Below are positions 21,984-33,758 of a stretch of 64,000 nucleotides of DNA, piece after piece. The stretch spans positions 8,226,172 to 8,290,171 of the forward strand of contig NC_056033.1 of the NCBI RefSeq assembly GCF_004379255.2, given 5' to 3'. This DNA is from Salvia splendens. Lineage: Eukaryota > Streptophyta > Magnoliopsida > Lamiales > Lamiaceae. The position numbers and the translations under genes were made by a program. Positions within the stretch are counted from its first letter, which is position 1; every line of letters begins with the position of its first letter. The notes under the pieces are model-generated. The model searched no databases, was not told the origin of the DNA, and worked only from the letters and a program-made list of their open reading frames with translations.

Positions 21984-23482
21984 GAGTGTCCACAATGGGG
22001 GAGCCGCGGCCTGCGGCTCGGTGCGCGGCCCCCCATTGCAGAGGCCGAGAGCCGGGGCCCTAGGGCGAGAGACGTGGCTGAGCCACGGCCCTCCATTGCA
22101 TCGAGCCGCGTTTCGCGGCTGGGCCGCGGATTATAAATTTTTTTTTTTTAATTTCGAAAATTTTTTATAAATATACACTCTCATTTCCATTTTTTCACTT
22201 CATTCTACACTTCCAATCCCTTCATTTTACACTCTTAAACACTACAAAAAATGCAAGGTGGAGATGGTAATTCCCCGGGGTATGGAGACTCGGGATACGG
22301 CAACTTCCCCAATCAGACGTGGAGTCCGCACTCGCCCCAATTCCGGGTCCAGCCATCCCAGCAGAGGAACTTGGTTCGCCAACCATCGGGGTTCGGGGAC
22401 TACCGACCGAATATGGACGCGATCAACAACCCGTCCCAGCAATTCCAATCCTCCCAATTCCAATCCTCCCAATTCCAATACTCCCCGTCTCCTCTGTCTG
22501 AATCTGATAGATTCACATGGGAACAGTTGATGGGTACACCGGAGACCCCGACATCCGGTAGTGTGGAGATGGAGGCCCCCACCGGGGGTCGCCAAACCGG
22601 CGGTGGTGGGGGGCGAGGCGGCGGCGGTGGGAGTGGGAGGCGAGGCGGCGGTGGGAGTGGGAGGCGAGGCGGCGGCGGCGGTGGAAGGCGAGGCGGTGGC
22701 AGTGGCGGTGGCGGGCGAAGCGGCAGAGAGCATGGGCCCACCGGCGGCGGGCTAGGCCGAGACAAAGAGCCGGCCACCGACGGTGGCCGAGGCGGTGGTG
22801 ATCGGCGGGGCGAGAAGTACAATGACGACGAATCCCTCGTTGTTGCGCGGGCTTGGGAGGCGGTCACGACAAATCCGGTCATCGGCACGGATCAGACCGA
22901 CATTTGCTTCTTGAGGCGCGTCCTGACGGTGTACAACGGCTTCAAACCAGAAGGCAGTGCCGGACGTGATGAAGGCCAGATCCGAAAGAAGTTCAACCGG
23001 ATCAGTAGAGCTGTGAAGAGGTTCAGGAACATTTACGAGAGACAGCTCCAGAACGCCGAAAGCGGTCGCAGCGAAGCCGACGTACGGGCGTTATCGTATC
23101 AATTGTTTAATACAGAAAGCTGGCCCAAGTTCACCTACTGGAATGAATACATGCTTCTCCGAGACTCCCCTCAATTCAAGCAATCTGCGACGATGAGACC
23201 GGTCCTACTGGGAAGCGGACAAAAATCGGGGCCGACGACACCTACAGCAGTGGTACCGACTCACGTGCATTCGACCTGAATGACGATGTGAGGGATGAGC
23301 CCCCCTCGACAATGTCGAGGCGCCAGCGCCCGCAGGGCCAACAATCCGCCATCCGGGAAGCTAGATCCGCTTCCCAAGTCTCTCGGGCAAGCGCGGCGAC
23401 ACCGCACCCTTCACCACTGGCCGCGGCGTTGACTCAAACACTTTGAAGGCCACCATCGTGGACACCCTAAGTTGGGCAATTA
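21984..23482 (+). mobile_element. Harbinger element, ORF1 type, 3'-truncated
   Basis: Left TIR GAGTGTCCACAATGGGG directly after TAA, GC-rich arm with GAGCCGCGGC motifs, short leader, then the ORF1 from 22251. No matching right TIR is found: the sequence breaks off inside the ORF1 3' part, where the element at 23483 begins. It was probably truncated by or before that insertion. Confidence 0.7.
22251..23279 (+). pseudogene. Harbinger ORF1 (Myb/SANT-like), frameshifted
   Basis: 342 open codons. The N-terminus is Gln/Pro/Ser-rich with a triple FQSSQ repeat. Residues about 118-165 are a Gly/Arg-rich low-complexity run (units like GRRGGGG). The Myb/SANT region follows (DDESLVVARAWEAVTTNPV; RKKFNRISRAVKRFRNIY; FTYWNEYMLLRDSPQF). 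After about 23195 a frameshift leads to a wrong ending; the original frame continues (GKRTKIGADDTYSSGTD, then FDLNDDVRDEPP) to about 23440 and then breaks off. DNA-binding helper of the transposase by family; this copy probably makes no full product. In size and layout it is like the ORF1s at 11679 and 25612 but from another subfamily. Confidence 0.75.
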
Positions 23483-24135
23483 GAGCATCTGTAACGCGGC
23501 GGGCCGGGCCGCAAGTCGCGAGTCCCGGCCCGTCCCATGCGTTACACGGAGGAGAGTCACGGCCCAGGCCGGTCCCAGGGCCTCGTTCCCGGCCTGGAGA
23601 GCGTCCCGCGGCCCTGCCTGGGCGCGCGTTACACGGAGATGGGCCGTGACGGAAGAAGGAATTTTTGCCAAAAATTAGAAGAGGGAGAAGAGGAAGAAGA
23701 GGGAGGGGGAGAGGAAGAAGAGGGAGGAAGATGAAGAAGAGGGGCGGCGATGACGTGATGCAGATTTCCAATTTTTTTTCTGAATTTTTACATTTTGGAA
23801 GAGGAAGAAGAGGGAGGGGGAGAGAGAAGAAGGAGGGCGACGTGCAGATTTTCTTTAATATTCTAATTTTTTTATAATTTTTAGGTTATAATTTATTGTT
23901 TTTGTATTAAAAATGAAATTCTCGTGTTATAAATGAAATTTTCCGTGCTTAAAATTTCCGGTGTTTTTTATTTTACGTGTAAAATAGATTGAAGTTGTGA
24001 ATAGTGTCATTTATTAGTTGCGGCCTGAGTTGCGGCCTGCAGGGTTACAGCAGTTGGGGCCTGAGCTGCAACTGTAGAGCAATGATGACGTGGAGGGAAC
24101 TTGGGGCTGGCAATGGGACGGGGTTATTGATGCCC
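23483..24135. mobile_element. Harbinger MITE (CGGGCC family)
   Basis: Left end GAGCATCTGTAACGC, right end GTTATTGATGCCC, flanked by TTA (23480-23482, 24136-24138). The arms match the elements at 8246 and 25116. The middle is filled with a purine run (GAAGAGGAAGAAGAGGGAGG-like) in two diverged copies at about 23672-23740 and 23800-23840. No coding content. Confidence 0.85.
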
Positions 24136-24384
24136 TTAAAAATGTTTAGTTAAACCGTACGAAAAAAGACGATTTATTTGTGGTTGGCTTAGCTGGATTA
24201 TGTTATGAAATTAATTAAAACAGCTTCCCATCACTCTATCAACCTAGGTGCGGCTTTTTATGGCAATTCTGTGCGTGTTTTAGATTCCATATAATATTAC
24301 TATTACCCCTGTGTGAAAGATTCAATGGATTTTCCGACTCTAATTTATATTCTTATTTTTTTAACTAAATTGGATTTGGCCTTA

Positions 24385-25112
24385 GAGCATTAGCAATGGG
24401 GCGCCTTAAGGCGCCACGTCAGTAGTTTTATCCTTCTACCTCCCCACCTGCAGTGGGGCGCCCTAAGGCGCGCCTATGGCGCGCCACATTATCATTTTAT
24501 TGTTTTGTTTAATTAATTTAACTGTTTTCAAATAACAAGTAACAAGTAAATAAAAAATGTTCTAAATAACAAACGGCGAAGTTTTAATAAAAAAAAGTTA
24601 CATCATTGAACTAATAAAAAAAAAATCTAAGTCGGACCAATTCCCAACTTCCGACGCAACTCATCGAGTAACACCCGGAGATATTCGGCTTCGTCGGGGT
24701 CGGTACACTTCTTGAGGGCCCTGTGAGTCTGCAACATCGTCCTTGCCATCGACGGGTTCTGTACCCGGCCAATGCGCCCCTGCGTTAAACGTAGGACTAT
24801 TGGGGCTTGAATCCATTTCGTAGTAATTATGTAAATGTAAGTTTCGAAAATGAAATCAAGTGAAATGAAATGTTACAAATGAACAGTATTTATAAAAAAA
24901 TGAAACCGCGTGCCATCGTCCGCGGTTGATCGTCCGCGACCTCCACAATGGGGCGGACGATGGCCATCGTCCGCGCTCTCCTCCGCGACCGAAGTATAGG
25001 GCGCGACTATCGTCTGCGCCCTATGGCGCGCACCCGTAATGGGTGCGGACGATGGATGGCGCGGACGATGCGCGCCATCGGGCGTGCCATCGTCCGCCCA
25101 TTGCGGATGCCC
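24385..25112 (-). mobile_element. Harbinger deletion derivative with fused ORF1 ends
   Basis: Flanked by TTA (24382-24384, 25113-25115). Left end GAGCATTAGCAATGGGG with GGCGCC palindromes; right arm full of CATCGTCCGC motifs. On the minus strand an ATG at about 24813 starts an ORF1-like N-terminus. A frame shift then leads into a typical ORF1 C-terminus (KCTDPDEAEYLRVLLDELR, stop at about 24627), so the whole Myb/SANT core has been deleted. Confidence 0.8.
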
Positions 25113-25115
25113 TTA

Positions 25116-26701
25116 GAGCATAAATAACGCGGCTGGTCGGGCCGCAATTCGCGAGTCCCGGCCCATCCCGCGCGTTAGACGTAGGCAAGCCGCGGCTCAG
25201 GCCGGTCCCGGGGCCGCATTCCCGGCCTGGAGCCTGTCCCGCGGCCCGGCCTGGGACGGCATTAATCGCGCACCGTGCTGCACCGGCGAGTCCCGACCCA
25301 GCGTTACACGGGTCTCGGGCCGAGCCGCAATGCCAATATATTTTTTTATTTTTTTATTTTGTGTCTATATATACGAGTATTCCATTTGTGCATCAATCTT
25401 ACGTGCATTCCATTTCAATCTCTATTATACACTTTGAATCGGCATCAACGGATTGGTTCAACAGCGATGAACGTGAGATGGAGGAGTTCGTTAACTCGAA
25501 CAATTGGTACATACCGGGGTCGCAACCATCGCAGCCGACGCCTAGTCCGGGAGTCGGTAGCAACGTCGACATAACCTCGCTGATCAACAGGAAGAGTTCG
25601 AATTCAGTGAGATGGAGCCCGCTCAAGAGCGGGGCAAGGAGAAGGTCGACGAGGAGGATGGGCCGAAGAAGTACACTCCGCATGAGACAATGTGGCTTGC
25701 GAGGAACTACATCGACGTGGCCGAGGATCCTATCATCGACAACCAGCAGACTGGCAAGGCTTTCTGGGAGCGGATTGCTCAGAAGTATAACGCTGGCCGT
25801 CCTAAATGGTTGATCGAGCGTAGCTACGTGAAGCTGCATAAGCATTGGGGCAGGGTCCAGGCGGATATGAGCAAGTGGAACGGAAAGTGGGCCAACGTAG
25901 TTCGGATGTGGCCGAGCGGGCACAGCGAGGCGGACCTCGTCGAGAAGGCGAAGGATGCGTTCTTCACTGACGGGAAGAAGGCCTTCAAGTACTACGAGAT
26001 TTGGAAACTTGTCGAGAAGAGCCCGAAGTTCACCAGCGGTGCCGAGCCGGCGGCAACTGGGGCGGCGAAGAGAACCAAAGTTTCCGCCTCCAGAAACTAC
26101 TCTTCGAGCGAAGGAGGTCCGACAATCGACCTCAACGTGACGGACGACGACGTCTTCGTCTCCTCTCCTAGCATTCAGAGCCGCCCGATAGGAACAAAGG
26201 CGGCCAAGAGGAAAGCAAAGGGGAAGGCAACTGCGAGCAACTCCGCTATGGCGCCGACCAATCCGTCTCTGGATAAGATGTCCGACACTTTGGCGGAGAT
26301 GAATATTACATGGCGGATGAGCGAGCTGACGGAGTTGACATCGAGGGATACATCGAAGATGTCGGACGAGGAGCTCGAGTTGCACCGTGAGATGATCGCC
26401 TACCTTCTCGCCCAAATGAAGAAGTAGTAGTCATGGCCCGGGTTTCTTGTATTTTAAATTTGCTTCGTCTAGTAATGTAATGTTAATTTCTAATGAACAA
26501 TGCACTTTCCCGGTTTTAATTGTTCAACGAATTGCGTTTACGAGTTAAATATGTTGAAGTTGTGAATAGTGTCATTTATTAGTTGCGGCCCGAGTTGCGG
26601 CCTGCAGGGTTAGAGGCTTTTGGGGCCGGGCCGCAACTGTAGAGGAATGAAGACGTGGAGGGGACTTGGGGCCGGAACTAGGGACGGGGTTATTCATGCT
26701 C
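25116..26701 (+). mobile_element. PIF/Harbinger element, ORF1 type (CGGGCC family)
   Basis: Starts GAGCATAAATAACGC directly after the TTA that ends the previous element and ends GTTATTCATGCTC before TTA (26702-26704). The arms are rich in CGAGTCCCGG and GGGCCGGGCCGC and match the MITEs at 8246 and 23483, which can be its deletion derivatives. It carries a TATA box (TCTATATATACGAG, about 25363) and one ORF1 gene, and no transposase. Confidence 0.85.
25612..26427 (+). CDS. Harbinger ORF1 Myb/SANT-like protein, 5' frameshift
   Basis: 271 open codons with a complete C-terminus. A trihelix/Myb-like domain occupies about residues 18-130 (YTPHETMWLARNYIDVAED; FWERIAQKYNAGRPKWL; ALKYYEIW-like helix), followed by a basic, Ser-rich linker (SIQSRPIGTKAAKRKAKGKA, a likely nuclear signal) and a C-terminal helix ending at the stop 26425-26427. 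The natural N-terminus (ATG about 25478, MEEFVNSNNWYIPG) is in another frame; a one-base shift near 25590 separates them. The family acts with the transposase by binding element DNA. It is the best-kept ORF1 here. A shortened protein from the 25612 ATG is possible but unproven. Confidence 0.75.
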   Translation: MEPAQERGKEKVDEEDGPKKYTPHETMWLARNYIDVAEDPIIDNQQTGKAFWERIAQKYNAGRPKWLIERSYVKLHKHWGRVQADMSKWNGKWANVVRMWPSGHSEADLVEKAKDAFFTDGKKAFKYYEIWKLVEKSPKFTSGAEPAATGAAKRTKVSASRNYSSSEGGPTIDLNVTDDDVFVSSPSIQSRPIGTKAAKRKAKGKATASNSAMAPTNPSLDKMSDTLAEMNITWRMSELTELTSRDTSKMSDEELELHREMIAYLLAQMKK

Positions 26702-26704
26702 TTA

Positions 26705-27404
26705 ACAAATAGGGACATTGAATTGGATGGATTATGTACTTGATGAAATACATATGCAAATACTAATAAGATATGATAATGGCATAAAAAGCTAACAATG
26801 ATTTTTTCCTTTCTATGTATAATATTGTGGATAAAGGAAACTATCCCAATTCACTCTATACATGGTTTCCACATTTCAGTTTATGCAAATTACTAATGCA
26901 TACATAAAAAAACATGAAGTGAAGATGATTGAGATATCTGCATATACTGCTGAAAATATATACTGTATCATACAATTTATATATTTGTTTAATCAATTTG
27001 TCAAATACCTTCTCATATTATCATACTATCATCTTGTAAATGTCGTGTTTATCATCTCCGTACAAATTTTCATAATCCAAATACAAACTCAGATAAATGT
27101 TTGGCCCATTTGCTTTCGAATAAGGCAGCGATTGATGCGATGGATTCTCTTGATTCAAAAAATTAATTGGAAAGAGAGGGAAAGGATGAAGTACAATAAT
27201 TTAGGAAAACTAACATAAGTACTAACAAACTTGATAGTTTAAGGGTTTGCATCTTCACTATCTGTACATTACCAGTAAACACATTCTAAGACTATAGCAA
27301 TATTCAGTTAACTTTATTGTCTTTTTGCTACTTAACAACACAAGCACTATGTCAAACTTAACTGCCATCGAGCCTTGCAAGTATTTAAAGAATCAATAGA
27401 CTGA
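26705..27404. other. 3' flank of BRCT gene
   Basis: AT-rich; probably contains the 3' UTR of the minus-strand BRCT gene that ends at 27405. No further gene; the open frame 26862-27218 has no family features. Confidence 0.5.
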
Positions 27405-30400
27405 TCACTTCTTCGATTCCGAGGCTCGTTTCTTCAAACTCCGGCTACTACTTTTCCTGCAGCAGTCACGGCAGAACCAGTCATCCTCCGGCACAGCTTC
27501 AAGTGGAGGATCAAGGCAGTCAATGTGGGCACCGACACCACATCCCTGACTACCACTCTCATCACCGCATATGAGCATCTCATCTCCTCTGTCACGCGAT
27601 CCACACACTTGGCATGCAGCGTCATCAACACAGTTCTCTTCTGGTGTTTTAGGCTCATCAACAGCCTCATCCACATGGTTAACCAGATTCTCAAGTGAAC
27701 TCTTCGCCCAAGCATGAGTGTTGTATTGCACATGCTTATCAAGGGAATAACCAGGCTTGCACACATACTCTACCAGATAGTCAGCAAGAACACAGGGTAT
27801 CTCGCGTCTGAGGAACTCCTGCACCCACATGTCAACACGGGTAATGCCCGGGCTAACAATGGCAAAATCAACCCTTGAATTTAGAAAACGGGTGTATGGA
27901 GGCGAGGTTGCTAGTATGATCCCATCTCCGGCCTTTACAACACGCTTCAAAGTATCCTAAAATTGATGATCATATGTTGTATACACATTATTCCCAAATC
28001 ATTAAAAGATAGCGACAGAGGTAGAATTAAACAAGTTAATAGCATACCAGTGGAGGAGCAATGCACTCTCCATAAATGACTATACGCATTCCATAAAATG
28101 CACCATGACCTGTTCTCTCCCTCAGAAGACGCCATTTCCTTGGAGCTTCTAAGTTGATTGCTCCATCTTCAGTTAAGCATTTCTTATGCCATTCATATGG
28201 CTCTTCAGACAAAAACCTTCCAGCCTCGGTGCTAGCAGTTAGATAATCAGTTTTGAGAATCCAGCTGCAAAAATCAAGTTATGCAGTGAGGTACAGTGTC
28301 AGTCACATAAAAATTCGATAACAATGAGTTAACTAGGACTACCTTCCAGATGCAGCAGCTGCAAAGAACTTCTCAGTTCTTCGAATTGGATCCGGAACAA
28401 TGAAATGTGTTGCTTGATATGACCAATTATGAGAGTCCCTGCATACTTTTCCTTTTAATTGCCTTATTACCTGCTGAAACTCCTTTCTTTGAAGCCTATG
28501 CCCGCTCAATATAAACCGTGCAGGTTCGGTCTTGGTGGTTAGGTCATTTGTCCTGCCATTTTTAAGAGGCGTTTTATGTTTATGAGTAGAATTTCCAGCT
28601 GCTCCCGTATCACAGCTTACACTTGGTTGTTCATTTGTAACAGGTTCATTTTCCTTCTCCACGTCATGTGAACCTTTCAGTTTCTTAGATGGTCTTTTAG
28701 CGGTTTTACCAGACAACACAACCTTTTCTCCATTGTTCGAGACAGCCTCCTTCTTGTCTTGTTTGGCCACCTTGGTATGATCCTTCAGCTTATTCGTCTT
28801 AGACTTGGTCAAAGGACGTTTCTTGCCCTCTGTTACCTTTTTCTCTACGACATCAACAGTTGATGTTGATTCTGGCAACTCTGGAGACTTTTTAGCTTCA
28901 GCGCTCTTCTTAACCTTTGATTTTGCCTCCATCTTTTTTGTGGTTTTTTTGTCGGGTTGCTTGCTTGTATGAGGTTCTTCGACTTCTGCAGATTTCTTCA
29001 ACCCTTCGCATTCTGGAGTTTCAGTTTCATCATCTACAGGTACATCTTCATTGCGGTTTGAAGAGACGGTGACAAACTTCTCGGCAAGAGAAGCATTTTC
29101 CGAGTGTTCCACGCCTACTGCTCCATTCGAATGACCTATGCACTTGTTCTGTAAAACGGAAGAAAGCAGTCCTTTATGTTTTGTAGATTTTCCTTTACAG
29201 ATAGTTGGTTTGGAACCCAATGTCTTCCTGGCAAGCATCTTTTTCCTTGGGGATTTGGACTTGGTACCACTATGATCTACCTTTGAAGAGTTCAAATCCG
29301 CTTGATCATCCAGTTTCTCTATTCTAGAGCTTGTACTCGGAAATGGGGGTCTGAAATCTGGTGGGCCACTTTGATGCATTTCTTGTCCCTCAGTGCAAGA
29401 TTCAGTCCTTCTCAAAGAAAGGTCCTTCACATTGGAATCAGGTAATTTCTGCTTTTTGGGTCTTCCTCGAGAAGATTTAGTTGTTTGATCACTGCACTCC
29501 TGTCTTTCCTGAAGTAATGTAGGCGTGACTAAAGCTTCTTTAGAGGCCAGTGAAGCTTCCTCTCTCAAATGGCTAGTGATATTTGTTGGAGATATATCAA
29601 CAGCTGATTGATGTGAAGCAGGGATTGGAGTTTCAGAAACCGGCATGTCTGTCTCTTTTGTATCCAATACTGTTCCCATTAACGTGCTCCGAGAACAGCT
29701 TAGTTTCCTTGATTTGGAGTTACTACGAGAAACAGAATTTTTCCTACCACGCAAACTGCTGGTTTGCTCCTTGTTAAGGTGCACTGAGGCTCCCTCTGTA
29801 GGAGTCTTTATTCCTCCAGATTCAGTTCCATCTCCATCCCTGTCAGACAGGATGTTAAGAACATCGCCAACTTCTTCCTGCAAAAAACTAGTGATATTTG
29901 TGGGAGGAACATCAGCAGCTAATTGACGTGTACCACAAACTGAAGATCCAGAAACCGCCATTTCAATTGGTTTTGTATTCAATCCACTTCCCATTACTAT
30001 CTTTGAAGATCGGCTTAGCTCTGTTGATTTTGAACCACTGCGTAAAACGGCCATTTTCTTCGTACCAGGCAAACTGCTTTGTTGTTCCTCGTCAAGGTAC
30101 AACAAGGATCCCTTTAAAAGATTCTTTGTTCCAGCAGATTCAGTTCCCTCATGAATGTTCTCTGATGGCAGGACAAAACTGCCATCAACTTCTTCCCTCA
30201 AACAACTAGCTCCGGTAGTTGGAGGACGGCTTATTCTCCTTGATTTTGAACCACTACGTGAGACGGTCATTTTCTTTGAACGGGGCAAACTGCTTACATT
30301 TTCCTCATCGAGGTGCAACACATCTCCCTTTAAAGGAGTTTTATCTACAGCAGATCCAGTTACATCTTGGATCTTCCCTGATGGCGTGACAAAAGCACCA

Positions 30401-33400
30401 GTAACTTCTTCCCTCAAACAGCTAGTACCTTTAACCGGAGACATATCACAGGCTACTCGACATGAACCATCAACTAAAGATCTAGAAACTGACGTTTCCA
30501 TTGCTTTTGTAGCCAATCCACTCCTGATCAATGTTTTTGGAGAATGGCTTAAAACTGGCGATCTTGAACTACCACAGGGAACAATTGTTTTCATCTTATT
30601 GGACAAACCAATGGTTTGTCCCTCATTTGGCAGCAACAAGTTTCCCATCAATGGTGATTTGATGCCATGAGAATCAGTTGCATCCAGATCTCTCTCCATT
30701 GGTATATCAAAACTTCCACGAAGCCCAGTTTTACTTACATTTGACATGGGACTGCCTGAATTAATTTCAGTCCTTTCTGACCACAGAGGGAGACTTGCCT
30801 TAACACTCTTACTACTTAATTTGGACAAGCCACCATCTACGGACTTCTTAGTACTTCCAGATGTTGAAGCTAAGGCATGCTTGATGTTTTCAGTGTTTCC
30901 TTTACCATTGGGCACATTAAATGGCACCTCAGAGAACATTTTAGCAGGACTCCAGGAACAAGAAGAGTGTGGTGTATCAAGTTTGTCACCATGAGTATCA
31001 TGAGATAATGATGTTTTTCCAAAGTCAGTCTCTTTTCTAGGACTTGACTGGGTGCTGGTCTTCTCTTTGGTTGGAGTTGAGTTTGTTTTACTGGTATTCT
31101 CCTTTCTAGGAGTGGAGCGGGTTTTGCCAGTATTTCCAACATTTGCAAAACTTTCGAATGCAGGCACATAACCATTGTTTCTAGAACCCCCCTGCCGTTC
31201 AGGTGACTGATGCAAATTTTTATTCTCAATTTGAATATTGTGAGGATTGATGATGTCATTATTTTTCACATCTACTAGGCTCATGTCTTGTGTCTCTTCT
31301 TCAGAATATTTAGCTTTAGCCTCCATCTCCAATTCATATCCACTGTGTCAAATGTCAGGAGTAAAGGCAGTGTATGCAACAAGTGAATGAGCAATGCAAG
31401 AAACAACTGAACAGGAAACAGAAATAAATTGAATGAAAGAACTGGAATATATAAACACCTCACTTGAGATCCATGGCACTTGCCAATTTCAATGCTTGAT
31501 CTCAACTCTCAAACGACTAATCCTATAAGGCTACCGGCCTTTAACTAAAAAAGTAATAATGCTGAACTCGGTCTCTATCATCATGAGACAACCTTATAAC
31601 TTATTAACTCGTGGTATGTGAAATGCCAAATTAAACTAATTCATCTTCAACTAACAAAAATAGAAAAAGAAAAAAGAGACCAATTTGCCTTAAATTTGGA
31701 GAACTCCGTATGCAAGTCTAAAAAATAGTAACCAAAAACTATCATGAAGGTACATACATGTGTGCTAAAAGTTGAGCAATATTAAGTCATGAGTAAAAGC
31801 ATAGAACCTTGTGTCTCACCTTTTAGCATAATCGGCTTCTGGAAGCAGCTCCCAAGCCTTCAGGCTGAAATTGCAGAATAAGAATCATAGATCAATGTGA
31901 CGGAGAGCTAAAATTTACAACAGTAAATCAAATATTCAATCTTTATTCTATTTATGGATTGGTGATTGTCAAATTTGGACATACCAATTTTCTAGCCAGA
32001 GCCCGTTAACTAGCTTCGCGAATCCTATCTTCTTGGCAAGCTCATATTTTTCCCCTGAATAATTCAATTTCTAAGTGCTTATGGAAATCACACAAATACC
32101 TGGACTAATCAAATGGAAATACATACAGAAGTATGTAAAATTACAAACATGTAAGCCTTTGAAGATGCATTTAGTGCAAACATGAAGTACAATGCTATAT
32201 TCAATGCAAAAAAAACAAATGAAGAACTATACTATGCCATCATGATCATTAACAGAACAACAACATACAGCAAAGACTTAGGAAACGATAGTTCGATGGG
32301 TTTCCAAACATCTGCTATCATAGATTGCATACACTTTTCATAGTTATACACACATCATTTACTAGATAGTAACTACAAAACAGTCATATGCTAACAAATA
32401 TGACAGTTTTGTAGATCCATAGATCATAGATGCACATATTATGAAGTGAAAATAACAGTTGGCACCAATATCTTGAGCAACAAATTAAAAATAAATTACA
32501 AAACTTACCTTCAAACTTGTAGCATATCAGATGAGTAACCTTGTTAGCTATCAATGGTTTTGAAAAATTGGCACCCATCAGGGAAACCATATTCTGTGCA
32601 AGAAGCCAGTTTATGCTAGAATGAGACGACACAGTTTTAATGGAATTTAAAAGAGTAGAATTTTTGCATTAGGTTCGAAAGGAAAAAGATAGTAAGTAAA
32701 ATGTCTGAACCATGATATCATCTCCATCCTGTCTTTGGTATCCAGTCAGGCACATAACCAGAGACTTAGCTCCTGGAATCCCATTCAGATCTCTCATTGG
32801 CCAATACAAAACCTGTGAGGAATCAGAATAAAAACTTAAAACAGAAAAGTTGAAAGTGTTCGAGATATATCATCTTTCACTATCAAGGAAAACAAGAAAG
32901 TATAATTTCCAAGAGTCTCAAGTCTGGTCTCTACACTTTAAAGAAGACCTAATTGCATGGAGAAACCAATACTCATGAACATGGATAGAACGAGCATTAG
33001 TACATTGAAGCATTGCAACTTGGACTTTAAAAAGCCAACTCTAGCCTAACACAATATATACATCTCTCAACTAACATACACAAGACAACAGAAATATGAC
33101 GTACACTAGAAACATACACGGTTAGGATCAACAGGCATTCCCGAATCATAACTGTGTTCCACCCATAGTCCATTCACCAATACTTTGCCATCTCTTCGTG
33201 CAGCAACACATATGGGATCATCCTGCATGACATAAGAAAACAGAATTCATGCAACTATTTCCATTTCCATACAATTAAAGCTACTGGAATCAAAATAGAT
33301 AATATTAATGCGGTTCTAGTCCATAATGAATGAAAGCATACACATTTCCAACTTAAAGCTTCAATCAAACACTGAGCAACAGTATGAAGTGAAAAAGAAC

Positions 33401-33758
33401 CCAAGACTAGAAACCATGGTTACAATATAATCATACACTAAACTTAATTAAAAAAAGCTCAAATTTTAAAGAGGCAAAACTCACAAAAACAAGCTTATCG
33501 ACAATCACGTGATTGCAATACGGCCCATAATTGACAGTATCAACTCCCCCTCCTTCTAAAAGCATGGAACGCACCTGAAAAAATGAATTCCAAATTAAAG
33601 TAAAAGATTTGTTCTTCAACTGACACCCAAATAAATAAAAAAATAAAACTCCATTGAAATGAAACCTCCTCTTCACGAACTGCATCGAACCCGAATAGAA
33701 CAAATCGAATCCCAACAAATGCTTTGGAGGGGTCATCGTATGCTGAACTTCCCAGCAT
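27405..33758 (-). CDS. BRCT- and PHD-domain protein (At4g02110-like)
   Basis: Ten exons on the minus strand: 33758-33666, 33574-33485, 33222-33118, 32812-32711, 32593-32509, 32054-31985, 31864-31820, 31342-28343, 28264-28048, 27956-27405. All have GT-AG borders with phases that match, giving 1452 aa. N-terminal tandem BRCT: FVGIRFVLFGFD, CNHVIVDKLVF, GKVLVNGLWVEHSY, then LVMCLTGYQRQDGDDIM, NKVTHLICYKFEG, GLWLENC. The 3-kb exon encodes a Ser/Lys-rich disordered part with four repeats of about 105 residues. The C-terminal BRCT pair follows (FILSGHRLQRKEFQQVIRQL; SWILKTDYL; GMRIVIYGECIAPPL), then a PHD finger (CQVCGSRDRGDEMLICGD ... HIDC ... WFCRDC). BRCT pairs bind phospho-peptides in DNA-damage and transcription complexes; PHD fingers read histone H3. 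From memory it matches Arabidopsis At4g02110. A nuclear role is inferred. Confidence 0.88.
29570..30690 (-). repeat. Four coding repeats inside BRCT gene
   Basis: Within the long exon the protein repeats a unit of about 75-105 residues. Shared landmarks are SCLREEV or SFLQEEV, TESxGxK, KGxxLxLDEE, SSLPxxKKM, a RSGSKS box, MGSGLxTK and a SPTNIT linker. Three full units and a partial first and last can be aligned in the DNA. It is absent from the family core as I remember it, so it is a lineage expansion of the disordered linker. Confidence 0.75.

Noticed and set aside
22242..22888. Long minus-strand frames opposite the ORF1
   Set aside because: Pro/Ser-rich shadow frames of the GGC-rich coding strand.
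26862..27218. 118-codon open frame downstream of Harbinger
   Set aside because: Hydrophobic AT-rich translation without conserved features.
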